A stretch of 64,000 nucleotides of DNA from Drosophila persimilis (lineage: Eukaryota > Arthropoda > Insecta > Diptera > Drosophilidae). The notes beneath the pieces were generated by a model. The model did not search any database, was not told the DNA's origin, and saw nothing but the letters and a program-made list of their open reading frames with translations. The DNA is taken from positions 1,426,001-1,490,000 of the forward strand of contig NW_020825706.1 in the NCBI RefSeq assembly GCF_003286085.1. Direction: 5' to 3'. The position numbers were made by a program, and so were the translations under genes. Shown piece after piece: positions 34,311-45,873 of this stretch (position 1 is the first letter of the stretch; each line of letters begins with the position of its first letter).

Positions 34311-37144
34311 TTGAAATGTCACTTACATAAGAATCAATTAGTATGTATTTTAAAGAACCGATAGATAGAAAAACCTTAAAGCACTGACTTCTCCCAGGGT
34401 ATCCAACAGTTTCATCACTCCAAAGCTACCCTTTTACGGCGTATTTCTGTCTTTACTGTTAATTAACGCCACAGAAATATTATCATGATGATATTCGTAG
34501 CTCTTTTTGGTTTTTTGAGAGCAGGTGACGATGACATTTTGCGGTAAATTGATTAATGATTTGCGGAGATGGAAAACTGCCCACAAACAAAAGAGGGTGG
34601 GAGGGAGGGTGGTTGGGATTTTTCCCTATATTTACAAATACCCAACACACACTACAACTAATAGAGGCTATGAAAATATTATGGCCAACATAAATATTCA
34701 TTACTGTTCACGCACAGACACGCACGCAGGAGCGAGCACCGTAAATAGCCAAGGTTCTGTCGTCTTGCCACATTTAATGGCCACAAATACATCACATGAC
34801 TTTTCATAAGCATCTTGCCACTTGAGGAGCCCCCACACAAGGACCAAAAGATGTCTCAAGAAAAACTGCTGCCGCTTCCCTTTTTTCCTGCTGCCGCTTC
34901 CCTTTTTTCCTGCTGCTGCTGCTGCCGGCGACAACTTGTCATATTTATGTGTGGAATCGTTTAAGCCAACTCCAGTGGCCATGGCTCTGCGCTCTGTTGT
35001 TGGTTTAGCAATACAAATGCGACAATTGCCAACGGGAGGACGTTATGACGACCCAACCCGCATGTTTCTACAGATTGAAAGAAATTACTTAAGCGTTGCT
35101 CTCTCTCTCTCTCTGGGGCTCTCTCTGTGGCGTCTTTTTGCAACTTTCTTGGGTGCAACGCTGAACTTTTTGCCCCCCATGCTGTCAAGTGCATTTTCAT
35201 TTAATTACTGCCATCATTTTGATAACTAACTGGCTGCCACATCATGCGCTCTGTGCGCTCTCTTGAAACTTATTCCCGGTTCAAGTGGCAGATACATAGG
35301 TAGTTTATCCCTATAAAAGGACCCTCCAACAGTTTCCCTTCAATTGCATTTACATTTAAATGGGGAATGGTTTGGGTTGGGTTGGGTTGGTTCGTGTCGC
35401 CTTGGCCCGTGACGGGAGAAATGTTTTGTTATGAATTTTTCATAAACCAAAGTGAAATGTGCGACATGGATCGCCCAGCCCTCCGCCCCCGGACTGCTTA
35501 GCATTCTGGACACGTTGTGTGGCCAGGACCCAAGTTAAAAAATAGCAAAAGGCATGTCCTTAAGACTGAAGCCAAAGGGAAAGGAAATACGCATTGGATT
35601 TAAGCGGCAAGAGGTGGCAGTGGGAGTGGAAGGGGGAGGAGTGTGAGGCCTGGCTATGAGGTGTAAGGCTTTCAGCCTTCTATCATTTTTATGCAGTTTT
35701 TCGAATACCCTGTAGGGCCAAAGGGTGTATTGATTGGGTGGGTAGGGCTTCTAGGTCCAAAATTGTTGTTCCCAGGCTGCAAGGCGCCTTCCACCAACCA
35801 AGGGGCGCTGCTGCATGGCGCGTGATTCAAATAACTATCAAAAAAGGCTTTTTCTTCAACAAAGTACACAGATATATAGCTCATATTTGGTAGATCTTTC
35901 CCTAAAGCGAATATCCATTGAATATAAGACTAGTCGAATACCCTTTAAAAGCCACTAGCCACTAAATGGAGAAATTTATGGTAATTCCTCTCAGAAATGA
36001 ATTTCTCTGGCAATACTTCTATTTCTCATTTTTTTCCTCCATAATTTTAGGTTTTTTCTGCAATTATAGGGTATTTTTTCAGTCCAAATCTTAGCCCATT
36101 TAGTGCTTTTATTTCCATATTTTTTTTGTGTTTAACATTTTGTGGCCCATTAAGTGGACCGCAGATTTCTCATAAAAAATAAGCCCCCAGACCTACTAAA
36201 AAAAGGAAGAAAAAATCCTATCTCCCTGCAATTGCCTTGGAAATGCAGGTGTAAAACGAGGCAGGGTGCTGGCAAAATAGGCTAAAATTCTAGGTGACTA
36301 GTGGGTTTAAAGGGGGGTGGGGGTGGGGGTGGCGCCAGCCAGGTAACCGCACATTATGTTAATGAGCTTTTTGGACGTTCGTTTTCCTGTGCGCCATCAT
36401 CTCTTGCTCTTGCTCTGGCTCTGGCTCTGGCTCTGGCTGTTGCTGCCACTGCCACTGCCGCATGTTAATTATGGCCCCAAATGCTGATCCCTCTTCGTTA
36501 ACAGCCAGAGGGGGGCCAGGGGCACCCTGACCTGCCTTTTGTTGCACCGCTGACAAATTATGCGCTTGCGAAAATTTTACATTTCTTTTATTTTTTTGCC
36601 CTCTTTTTGGAGCCAAAGAAAAAATAAAAATAAAAAAAATATCCGCAAATATAAGCATTTTTCTGTGCGGTTTAATTATTAAAATGTTTGCCATTTTGTT
36701 GCCCATGCGTTTTGTTGCATTTTTAAATGGCACTTCTTGTACCCCCTTTTTCCACTGTTTTTTTTGGCGTTTTTAATGGTGTCCTAAAGCTAATTAAATT
36801 AATTGCAAAAATCTGGCAGCAGCCATTCGGCAGGAGGTTGATTCATGGATTTTTTTGTGGTTTGAGCACAGATTTTTGTGGCAAACAGGAAGAGCAGCAG
36901 CAGCAGCTCCTAAATATTATTGTTTGCTGTAAATAAATCTACAAGGTGTAAGAGGGGATGAGAAGCTGGAAATAGGGCCTGAATTGAGAGGAAAATCCAT
37001 GTACAAATTCCAGAAAATACTCACAAAAGCGGGAGCCTTCAAATATTATGGATATATTCGCCATAAAGGGGATCTTTTTGAAAGAGAAATAGGATATATT
37101 TGGATGTATAGGATATATATAGGGTCTATATATAGACTATATAG

Positions 37145-37585
37145 GGTCTTACTACCGAGACCCTTTCCAGTGCAATTTTTCCTTCAAAATTTGATATTTC
37201 TGTGATTTAAAGACTTACTTTACGATCTCAAAAATCCAACAACAAAATACACATATTTTCTTTATATAGGATATGGGATATATAGGATATATTACTCTTT
37301 TTCAAAGCCTAAGCTTCGAGTCTTTACTTAATTCTCCGCAGAAATATTTATGGGTGGAAAAAGCACTTTTAAATATCCCACAAATCCATCGGGACTCCTG
37401 TTTTTAGGGATATTTAACTACAGCATTCAGGCACATTCCATTTTCCATTTCGGACCCAGATTCTTACTCCCAAAACCCTTTCCAGTGCGATTTTTCCTTC
37501 AAAATGTGATTTTTCTGTGATTCAAAGACTTACTTTTCGGTGCCAAAAATCCAGCAACAGAATACACAAATTTTCTTTTGTATTT
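37145..37585. repeat. Direct duplication of a ~122-bp block
   Basis: Copy A is about 37145-37268 and copy B about 37462-37583. They share CCCTTTCCAGTGC, TTTTTCCTTCAAAAT, TTTCTGTGATT.AAAGACTTAC, AAAAATCCA.CAACA and AATACACA.ATTTTCTTT in order, with about 15% differences. They are separated by a GATATA-rich stretch and unrelated sequence. Confidence 0.85.
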
Positions 37586-38329
37586 ATGGACTTTCCGGAC
37601 ACCAAAAATCCCTCAAATCACAACAAGCCTTTGAAAACTCTCTCTCTTTCGGAAATTCCGGCTACAACTTTTACGCTTTCAGCCACCAAAACATGATCTA
37701 TGCGCGGCTTGTAAACTAATTTGGCTCCAAACCGATGCCAGCAAATCAATGAAACATGTGTTGTCAGCTCTTCGGTTGCTGCTGTTGCTATTTCAGGGCC
37801 TGTCAACGTCAATTTGCAAATAGAATGACTAGACAGGCCGCAGGCTCCAACCCCCCACCCACAACACCGCAACGAATACCCTTTCGCCCCAGCCGCAGGC
37901 GTGACATGACTTTCATGGGGGAAAAACAGTTTTTCCAACCCAGTCATTGCCGAATATTTAAAACATTCTGTGTATGGATCCCCCGCCCCTCCCAAGGGCA
38001 CACGACACAAGAGTGGGGCATCATTAAATGATTTGGCAACCTGATTAGGCAACGTGATCAGTGTGTTTGATGTGGCACCTGCCTCCAATCTCTTGGCCAT
38101 CCTTCAGGTTGGTTTCCTGCAACACGTTGCGTATGCGTAATGCCCTATCAATGGCAGAGTGCCACAAATGAATGCAAATTGCATTTGCCGCAGTAGCAGC
38201 AGCAGCAGCAGAAGGAGGCGGTGCGGGGCGGGGCAGAGGGAGGAAAAATGATTTTCCTTTTTCATATTTACTTAAATTTTCCGCAGCGCCAATTGTGGCT
38301 TATCTCACGTGCCACAGCCGCAGCCACAG

Positions 38330-38331
<2 letters not shown>

Positions 38332-38362
<31 letters not shown>
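38332..38362. repeat. (CA)n microsatellite
   Basis: About 15 uninterrupted CA units. Confidence 0.92.
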
Positions 38363-38364
<2 letters not shown>

Positions 38365-38834
38365 CAGTGTGTTGTTGCCACATGCACGAAACAACAACAA
38401 AATAAGACCGAAAACTGCATTAAAAACAGAACCATTGACCATTGTTTATGTTGACTCTTCGAAAAAGCAAAAAATAAAAATGAAAATCCAACGAGAAAAA
38501 GCGCCAAAATACAATCGAGCGGAAATGAACTTATAGCAGCGGTTGCATGCCACGCACACAGGCAACATTTCGAATGAGTTGCAGCCCTCTTTTCGGTAGC
38601 ATAAAGTAGCCCTAAAAGTGTTGTTGTGCCTCCAACAAATCCTGGATATCCGCCGCATATAGCCCCCCGAAACGGATCACCAAGCGGAACACCAAGCAAC
38701 AATGTGCCAACGTGCAACGTGCCACAACAACAGCAGCAGCAGAAACAAGAACAGAATTAGCTGCAGAGCAACGAGACATGTTTTAGATTCTGTTTGTGCC
38801 ACGATCAGTTTTGCACCGATGCATTAATCACATT

Positions 38835-39525
38835 ATTGATAACAAAATACTAAACAAAAAATACCATAAGAAATACTAAAAGCCCCTTTTTATTTGCACG
38901 AGATATAAATAAATTGAAATACAATTTCTGTTACCGAAAGTAACAGAAAAATAGAAAAAAATACTGAAAAATATCAAATAAAATACTGAAAAATTTCAAA
39001 GACAATACTAAAAATATTAAAGTCAAAAAACATACTGAAAAATATCAAATAGAATACTAAAATTGACCAAAAGCACCAAATAAATACTAAACATACAACT
39101 ATACAAAATACCAAATAAATACTTAAAATACTAAAGTCAAAAAATATACTGAAATATCAAATAAAACAATAAAATTTACCAACAAAATAATTTATAAATA
39201 CATACTAAACATACCATACAACTACGAAAAATACCAAATAAATACTAAAAATACCAATTTAAATACCAACAAAATATCAAATGAAATACCAAAAAAGAAA
39301 AAAATGAACGGCTATAAAAGTAACAAATAAAACCCATTTAATATACCAACAAAAAATAAATACCATCAGAATTCTATATAAAATACTACTTATAAAAAAG
39401 ATAAAATACTACATAGGATTTCCATAGTACTTCTTTGGAATAAATACCTGAAATAATATATACAAAATACTACACAACAAATACCATAAAAATACCAAAC
39501 CATATAAAATACCAAACTAGAATTC
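38835..39525. repeat. AAAATACTAAA / AATACCA degenerate array (5th)
   Basis: About 690 nt of drifting ACTGAAAAATATCAAAT, AATACCAAATAAATACTAAA units on the same strand as arrays 1-4. It lies 1.2 kb before an array of the same motif in the opposite orientation. Confidence 0.8.
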
Positions 39526-40744
39526 TATTTGGAAAAATGACAATGAAAATATTTCCTTGAAAACAACACCGATTTCATGGGTCTAGTTCTATTATAGGAA
39601 TCCCTTTTGTAGAATGTCTTCTCCCCCAAAAAGCGTCGGCAGAAAACCCATCGTGCAGGCAGTAGCTTAAAGCTTTGCCTCTCGACTGGTGGAAGTGGAA
39701 GGCACACGAGCCTGGCCTGGGCTCTTGGCGTAGTAGAGCGTCGGGGCCTCACATGATTAACCAAGCGCAGATATAATTGTAATTGGTTTTTGTTTGTTGC
39801 TGCCAGAGCCGTAGAGCAGTAGAGCTGTAGAGCAGTAGAGCTGTTGCCTCTATCTGGATCTCTTTGTTGTTCCTATTGTTGGGCAGGGCAGCAATTGCAG
39901 CAACTGCGTACTTGTTGTGCCACTACTGTTGCAAGCACCTACTGCTGGTGCTGCTCTTGCTGGTTCTGATTCTGACTCTCTGTTGTCTTTGCTTTTCGCA
40001 TATTTCGCAAGTGAATGGCTTTCCTTTTGCTGCAGCACTCTACACCTCATCCTACCCCCTCCCTGCCCCCTTGTTGCAGTTGCACCCCTTCTCGCAGAAC
40101 AGCGGACACACTAATTAGCGCATATTTCACCTGAGACACCCAGAACCAGACACAGAACCCCAGCGCCAGGGCACCCAAAAAAAGCAAAAAGCCGATTTCC
40201 TTCCTGTGATTTTCATCTCTCTCTCTGCTGTGTATCTGTATCTGTATCTGTGTGTGTGTGTGTGTATCTGTGTGCTTGCAATTACAATTGCAATTAACAT
40301 TGTCGCTAGTTGCAGTCGTTACCATTGCTATGGTGCATGCCCCAGCAATCACTTTAATTTTGATTTGTCAGTTTTCGGTCTCAATTTGTGCGGTCGTAAT
40401 GGAATTTTTAATAAACCCAAATGGAAAGGCAGTTCTAAACCGCAGAACTTCTGGAAACATTACACACATTGCCATTGGCAACGAGCCAGGCCAGTGAAGG
40501 ACACGACAGGATGTGTTTCTTAGCCGCAAATTAGGTCTATAGAAGAGACTCCATTGAGTCTTAAGGAACAGCAAAATTTAATGAATGGATCCTACACGAA
40601 AGATTATTCAAGAATCAAAGATAGTCAACTATCCCTTGCTTTGAGGATAATCCCCTATGCCTTTTGAATCGATTTTCCTTGTGGATCCTTTTCAGAGTAG
40701 ATTTCACAGGAAATTCCACTTTGGAGAGATTGTATTGAAGCATT

Positions 40745-41115
40745 TTATGTGGTATATTTTGGTAGTATTTTATTCGAATATGTTACCAATCAACTGTTTG
40801 GCATTGATTTCCAATTTTTGTAGTACTTGTAGTATTTTTAGTATTTTTTACTATTTATTCTGGTATTTTATTGCGAAATGCCACAGTAGAAGTCTGGTAT
40901 TCTTTACAATTTTAATTTTCATAATAATTGAAATTTTGATTTGTTTTTTATAGTATTTTAATAGAATTTTTAGTATTATAGTTTCATACTTTTAGCATTT
41001 TGTTTCTATACGTTGTGCCACTTTTTCGTATTTATTTTAGTATTTTGTTTGGTATTTTTTAGAATTTTCAATATTTTTGTGGTATTTTTTTAGTGTTTTT
41101 AGTATTTTCAAGAAA
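40745..41115. repeat. Inverted AAAATACTA-family array (TAGTATTTT on the plus strand)
   Basis: TAGTATTTT, GGTATTTT and TAGTATTTTTAG units recur on the plus strand, the reverse complement of the family at 38.8-39.5 kb. The intervening 39.5-40.7 kb looks like ordinary intron sequence with a GAGCAGTA run (39808-39842) and GT/CTGTAT repeats (40230-40275). Confidence 0.8.
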
Positions 41116-41868
41116 TATAGATTTTTCAGCAAAAATATTAAAATAATCTTTTTTCCAAGAAAAGGTTCCCCAAAAAACTACAAAATAGGGATATTTTTCG
41201 CTTATAATTCAACGAAGCAAAGAATCGGTTGATTGGCAGGTGTTCTACGAATTCGTTGACGTTCAGGCACCTAAAATTCCATAGAACTTTTCGCGACGAA
41301 AAATCGATAGAAAACCTATCAAATAAAAGCTGTTCTTTAATCCCCGCTCCTTTAAACAAGTTTTGAAACAACATCAAATCCCAATTCATTAAATATTAAA
41401 TTAGAAAACTGTTTTTCGCTTAGCCCATGCACATCATCAATTATTATAAATAATAATAAGAATTGAACACCGGCATTAATTCCATTACAGCAAATGAAAA
41501 ATAATAATTGATGGCAAAGCAAACACTCGTTTGTGTGTTTTTGTGTGCCCAAAAAACAATATTATTATCGACTAAACTAATTAAATTTGCAATGAATTAA
41601 TGCAGAGCGGTGGTGCGAGGGAAGCGGGGTGCTGAAAGTATGGATTAAATCGAAAAATTGGGCGAAAATGGACAACAAATTGAATGGTTCCTGCGCCACT
41701 GCTACGCTTCTCTCAATAGAGGAAATGGGCGCAGCCTTGCCGGCATTAATTACGGATGCAAAGGGTGCAGCTGCAACAGCAATTAGACGTCCCCCCGCTC
41801 GAACACCCCCTACGTAACGGTGGAGGCCAAATTATGTCACGTTTTGGTCCAATGATCATCGCTCGGGC

Positions 41869-41905
41869 TTGGGTTTGGGCTTGGGTTTGGGTTTGGGTTC
41901 TGGGC
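41869..41905. repeat. TTGGGT/TTGGGC hexamer run
   Basis: Six G-rich hexamers in tandem, telomere-like in look but only about 37 nt long. Drosophila telomeres are not made of such repeats, so this is a simple repeat. Confidence 0.85.
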
Positions 41906-42394
41906 ACTCGGTTCTGTGGCTGGGACTGGGTTGTGGGGCTTGATTTCACAGTGATTAGCTGTTCACAATGCATGTCATAGAAGAGGGAACGGGGCACGCC
42001 CCTCATTACCATTTGCTATCGCTGGCAATTAATCGTTTGCCTGCCTGCCTGCCAGCCAGCCTCATCATCATCGACATGCCCTGGGGGACAACTATATAGA
42101 GGTGCCCCCTACCCTGCCCTCCCCCCTGGGCTATAAAATCATTTATGTTAAACATCAGCCAAAAGCCAGAAATTCAAATCCAAACCAAAAAAAAAATATA
42201 ACCCCCCGCTGCTGCTGTTTTTGCATGCAGCGCAAATTGATGCGGCTCAAAAGTCACATGCCATGCGGCAGGGGCAGGGGCAGGTCCCAAACGGAAATTG
42301 GAATTGAGGTTTGCTCCACAACGAAGTGGGAATGCTCTGCTAAAGAACAGCTATAAGCTATAGAATATGGAGAAATTTACCTGGGGAGTAAAGT

Positions 42395-43035
42395 ATGTCT
42401 ATCGATATTTATCGATTTATCCATATTCGATAAGAAAGTAAATATAATTTAAGCAAAAAAAATCCATAGGTCGATATTTAATGAGAAAACAAACGAATTG
42501 AGGCCGCAGACCAATCATTAAATTATCGATAAATAATCGATATTACAAAAAAACGATAGAAATAAAATGTGTATTAAATGTGTATTTTAAAAATTATTTT
42601 AAAAAATATCGAAACTAAGTGATATTTTCTGGATCAATAAAAGCAGTATATTTTCGCAAATTCATGAGAGATTGAAAGAATGCTTTCATCTAACACTAAT
42701 CGAATAAATATCGATATTTTATGCTAAAACGACAAAAATATAACAATCAAAAAATCGTAGAACCAAAAAAAAAATCGGAACTAATCGATTTTTTGATATG
42801 GATTATATTGCAGTATATGCAGTATATAAATGCAGTATATTTAAGCAAATTCATGAGAGATTGAATGAATGCTTTTATCTAGCAGTAATCCAATAAACAC
42901 GGATATTTTATGAGGTGAAATTCCCTATGTACGAACTAAAACAATCCCATCGAAACTGTAATCGAGCTACCTAAATTCCGATTAATTATCGCCATAAGCA
43001 GTGGCCATTTATCGAGCTTTATAGTACCGATAAAT
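42395..43035. repeat. CGATA-rich degenerate array (5th) with a ~200-bp duplication
   Basis: TATCGATATTTATCGATT at about 42400 and TATCGATAAATAATCGATAT near 42525 are typical. A block starting TTCATGAGAGATTGAA, then GAATGCTTT.ATCTA, TAATC.AATAAA, GATATTTTATG occurs at about 42660-42722 and again at about 42850-42912. It belongs to the same family as the arrays at 2.3-17.9 kb. Confidence 0.78.
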
Positions 43036-44610
43036 GTGATGTATTTGGGCATTAGCTAAAGATTTGTTCCTGCCTCAAATCATACAAATGCCCCTCAATC
43101 CATCAGCTTCCAACATTCCATGGACATGGACATGCCATTCAATCTGTGACTGGCAAATCCCTTCAAAAGTCAACAATGCCCGGAAAAAAACCGCAACAAC
43201 AGTTCATCTACCGACAAAAACATTTTACCCTTTTGCTGATTTGCATTTTGTCAATTTATTTTTACCTGCTTCTGCCAGCTTTTTTCGCATCTGTCGTCCA
43301 TCATCATCATCAAGAGCCTGCAAATATGCAACACAAAATTGTTATTAATATTTTAATGCCTAAAGTGATTCCGTGAAAGCAGAGAGAGAGAGAGAGAGAG
43401 AAAGGATTGGTTTCCACAGAGATTTGCCGCCTCTATGCTGTGCAAATATTTGTTGCAGCATAAAAAACCATTAAATATTTATAGATTGTCGAAAAATCAG
43501 ACGCCAAAAAATCCCCCCTTTCGTTGAAAGCTGGGAAAATCCAACTTTAAGAGGAGCCAAAAAACAGGAAAAAAAGAACTGAAAATCATTTGCGCTGACA
43601 AATAATTTCATTACAAGGACATGGGGCCCAACATGTCCTGTCCGGGAGTGAATTAAGGAGACCAAAGTCGTTCTGTGGCCGAAGAATTATGCATTCTCTT
43701 GGGTTGGGGGGGAGAGCAAAAAAAATAATAAATTATTCGCCCAGCCAAAAAAAAAAAACCCAGAAAAGGTGGAAAATCGAATAAGACTGGAAGCAGGAGG
43801 AGGCTATCCATTCGAGCATGAAAACAGCATGCGGCACATGCAACCAACCAGCCAGCCATCCTTTGGCACCTCTGTCCCACTCTCTCGAGAAAGGGGCATG
43901 TGGCAGCCAGGCAGCCAGGCAGTCATCGGTATAATTTCTCATATACATGTCACGCGCCCCCAAACGAACCGTGCAAAATGTGTTGAGACATCCTCCGCTC
44001 TGGACAGAGGCGGGAGAGCGAGCATACGGTTACTGCCGGGGCATCTGAAGCATCATGGAAGGGGCGGCGTAGTGGAGTGGAGTGGAGTGGAGTGTAGGCG
44101 GCACTGTCGAGGGTCTAGAGAGATGGTGGTCAGTGTCTCTGGTCTGTCTGTCTGTTTGCTTTGCCAGCAACAAGGTTTAAGCGCAAAGTTTTATGCGCCG
44201 CATTGCATAAAATACGAAACTGAAACGGAAACTCTCTCTCTGTCTCTGTGTGTGGAAGGATACAAACAGGACACCCCAGCAAGCAACAGCATGACTGAGA
44301 ACACAAGGACAGTTATTACCCCAGCGGTTGTGTTGTGTTGTCGTACATGTGTCCAGAGTACGTGCGTGCCACTCTCCTCCGCCTTTTCAAACATTGAGTG
44401 TCTTTAAGCCTTGGACAAGGACCCAGGACCCACCTTCTACCCACTGCTGGGGCTATCCTCTGCTTATTTATGGCAACTTTAACTCCCATTAGACACATTT
44501 CAATGCATATGCAAGAGATTTATGCGACAAAGTGCGCTTGCAACAAACAAAAAAAAACAACAAAAAACTTTAAACGAAAATAAAGTTGGTTCGGAAAATG
44601 CAAGACAATA
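43036..44610. other. Intron segment, no gene seen
   Basis: (GA)n at 43380-43402, a (GGAGT)n pentamer run at 44072-44095, CAGCCAGG repeats near 43904-43922, and TCTGTCTG near 44142-44154. Open frames up to 212 codons are not protein-like. Nothing recognised. Confidence 0.6.
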
Positions 44611-44619
44611 TATTTCACG

Positions 44620-45840
44620 ATAAGCTAGCAACAAAAATGGTATAAGAATTTATGGATCAAAAAAAGCTACGAAATTTTTCCATGCTGTGAAAAATATTTT
44701 TATCACCCTTTTTCTTTTGCCATGAAAATTATGGTTATTTTCGGGGAATTATGAAATTATTTTCAAGATTTTTTTGCAGCACTGAAAGGGTTTTTTTTTG
44801 GTTTGGAACTAATATAATTACTTAAATTAATGAAAAGTAATTCAATTAAATCGATAAGAGGATTTTAATTATATGTTAAGAAATTATCTGTCTTTATTTG
44901 ATTATTTCTTAATTTATAAATTAATTTCTTAATGTTGTTTGATGGTTTTTTACACAAAAAGATCAATAAATTGTGAGAAAAAAATCATTAAAGCTGAAAA
45001 CTTATCAAAAATATATGGAAATCAATTTGTTTAGATTTTTCTGGGGCTTTTTTTATTTGATTATTTGTTTTTTTACACAAAAATTCTTTTTAATAAATAA
45101 ATTAATAAATTGTGGGGAAAAACTCGCGAAATCTTAAATCAATATTTATAGATTTTTTGTATGCATATTTCATAAAAATTAACTTCATTATTTTCTTAGA
45201 CTTTTACATTTTTTTTCTACTGTTCAAAGTCCTTCAAAACAACTATTTAGTCCTCAAAATTAAATATAATTTCCTTGCTCATGATTGCAGAATTTCCTGT
45301 GTTTATTTGATTGTTTCTTAATTTATGAATTAGGTTCCTAATGTTAATTGATGGGTTTTTATAATATAATATCTAATATATAATTATTTATATATATTAT
45401 ATTATTATAATATTTAATATATATAATAATTAAAAAAAATCCATAAATTGTGGAGAAAAACTCTTAGCTCTTAAATTAATTTTTATAGATTTTTCTTGGG
45501 CATATTTCATCAAGAAAAACTGAATAATTCCTTCAAATATTCAGCTTTTCTTGCCTTAATATTTTATATGTTATATTTTTTTTTATAACTCAAAGACCGG
45601 CAACAAAAATTATATAAAGCTCTTAAAATCAAACCCTAATTTCCTTTCTCTTGATTGTAGAGTTTAATTCTGGAAGAAAAACTGAATAAAAGCCAATACA
45701 AATTATCAGACATTGTTTTTTGGGAATATTTTATAAAAATTGTGATGATATGATAAATCCATCAAATATTCCACTTTTCTTGCCCAAATCTTTCATATTT
45801 ATTTTCTATAATTTTTAAAGACCTTCGAAAACTAATTTCC
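44620..45840. repeat. A/T-rich tandem block leading into the second ratchet point
   Basis: Related copies share ATTGTGG.GAAAAACTC, a TTTATAGATTTTT stretch, GCATATTTCAT, a T-rich stretch, CAAAG.CC, then TAATTTCCTT.CTC ending in an AG. The AGs fall at 45290 (GATTGCAG), 45660 (GATTGTAG) and, in the third copy, 45867 (CGTTTCAG, followed by GTATGT). A separate TTTATTTGATT.TTTCTTAATTTAT motif recurs at about 44895 and 45302. A palindromic TATATAATA stretch lies at about 45360-45430. Confidence 0.72.
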
Positions 45841-45873
45841 CTTCTCTCTCGCTCTGTTTCGTTTCAGGTATGT
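45832..45873 (+). promoter_or_regulatory. cpo: Recursive splice site (ratchet point / zero-length exon)
   Basis: CTAAT branch point (45832-45836), a 27-nt pyrimidine tract (TTCCCTTCTCTCTCGCTCTG...), then GTTTCAG at 45867 joined directly to GTATGT (45868-45873). Branch A to AG is 32 nt and there is no other AG in between. It lies 18.2 kb after the preceding ratchet point. The best of the three sites by eye. Confidence 0.87.

Larger units (their letters stand above)
34311..38830. other. Intron segment, no convincing gene
   Basis: Holds a 22-bp tandem duplication (CTGCTGCCGCTTCCCTTTTT-type, 34866-34909), TTGGG repeats (35368-35388), (CTCTGG)n at 36404-36438, GATATA-rich stretches at 37085-37145 and 37268-37292, a duplicated 120-bp block, and (CA)n at 38332-38362. 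The minus-strand open frame at 37618-38100 (160 codons) is of more normal composition but matches nothing I recognise. Confidence 0.55.

Noticed and set aside
37618-38100. 160-codon minus-strand open frame of fairly normal amino-acid composition
   Set aside because: No recognised domain, no splice or promoter context, and other frames overlap it. A single-exon nested gene is possible but unsupported; a protein search or RNA evidence would decide.
41869-41905. Telomere-like TTGGGT repeat
   Set aside because: Only six units, inside an intron, and Drosophila telomeres consist of retrotransposons rather than short G-rich repeats.
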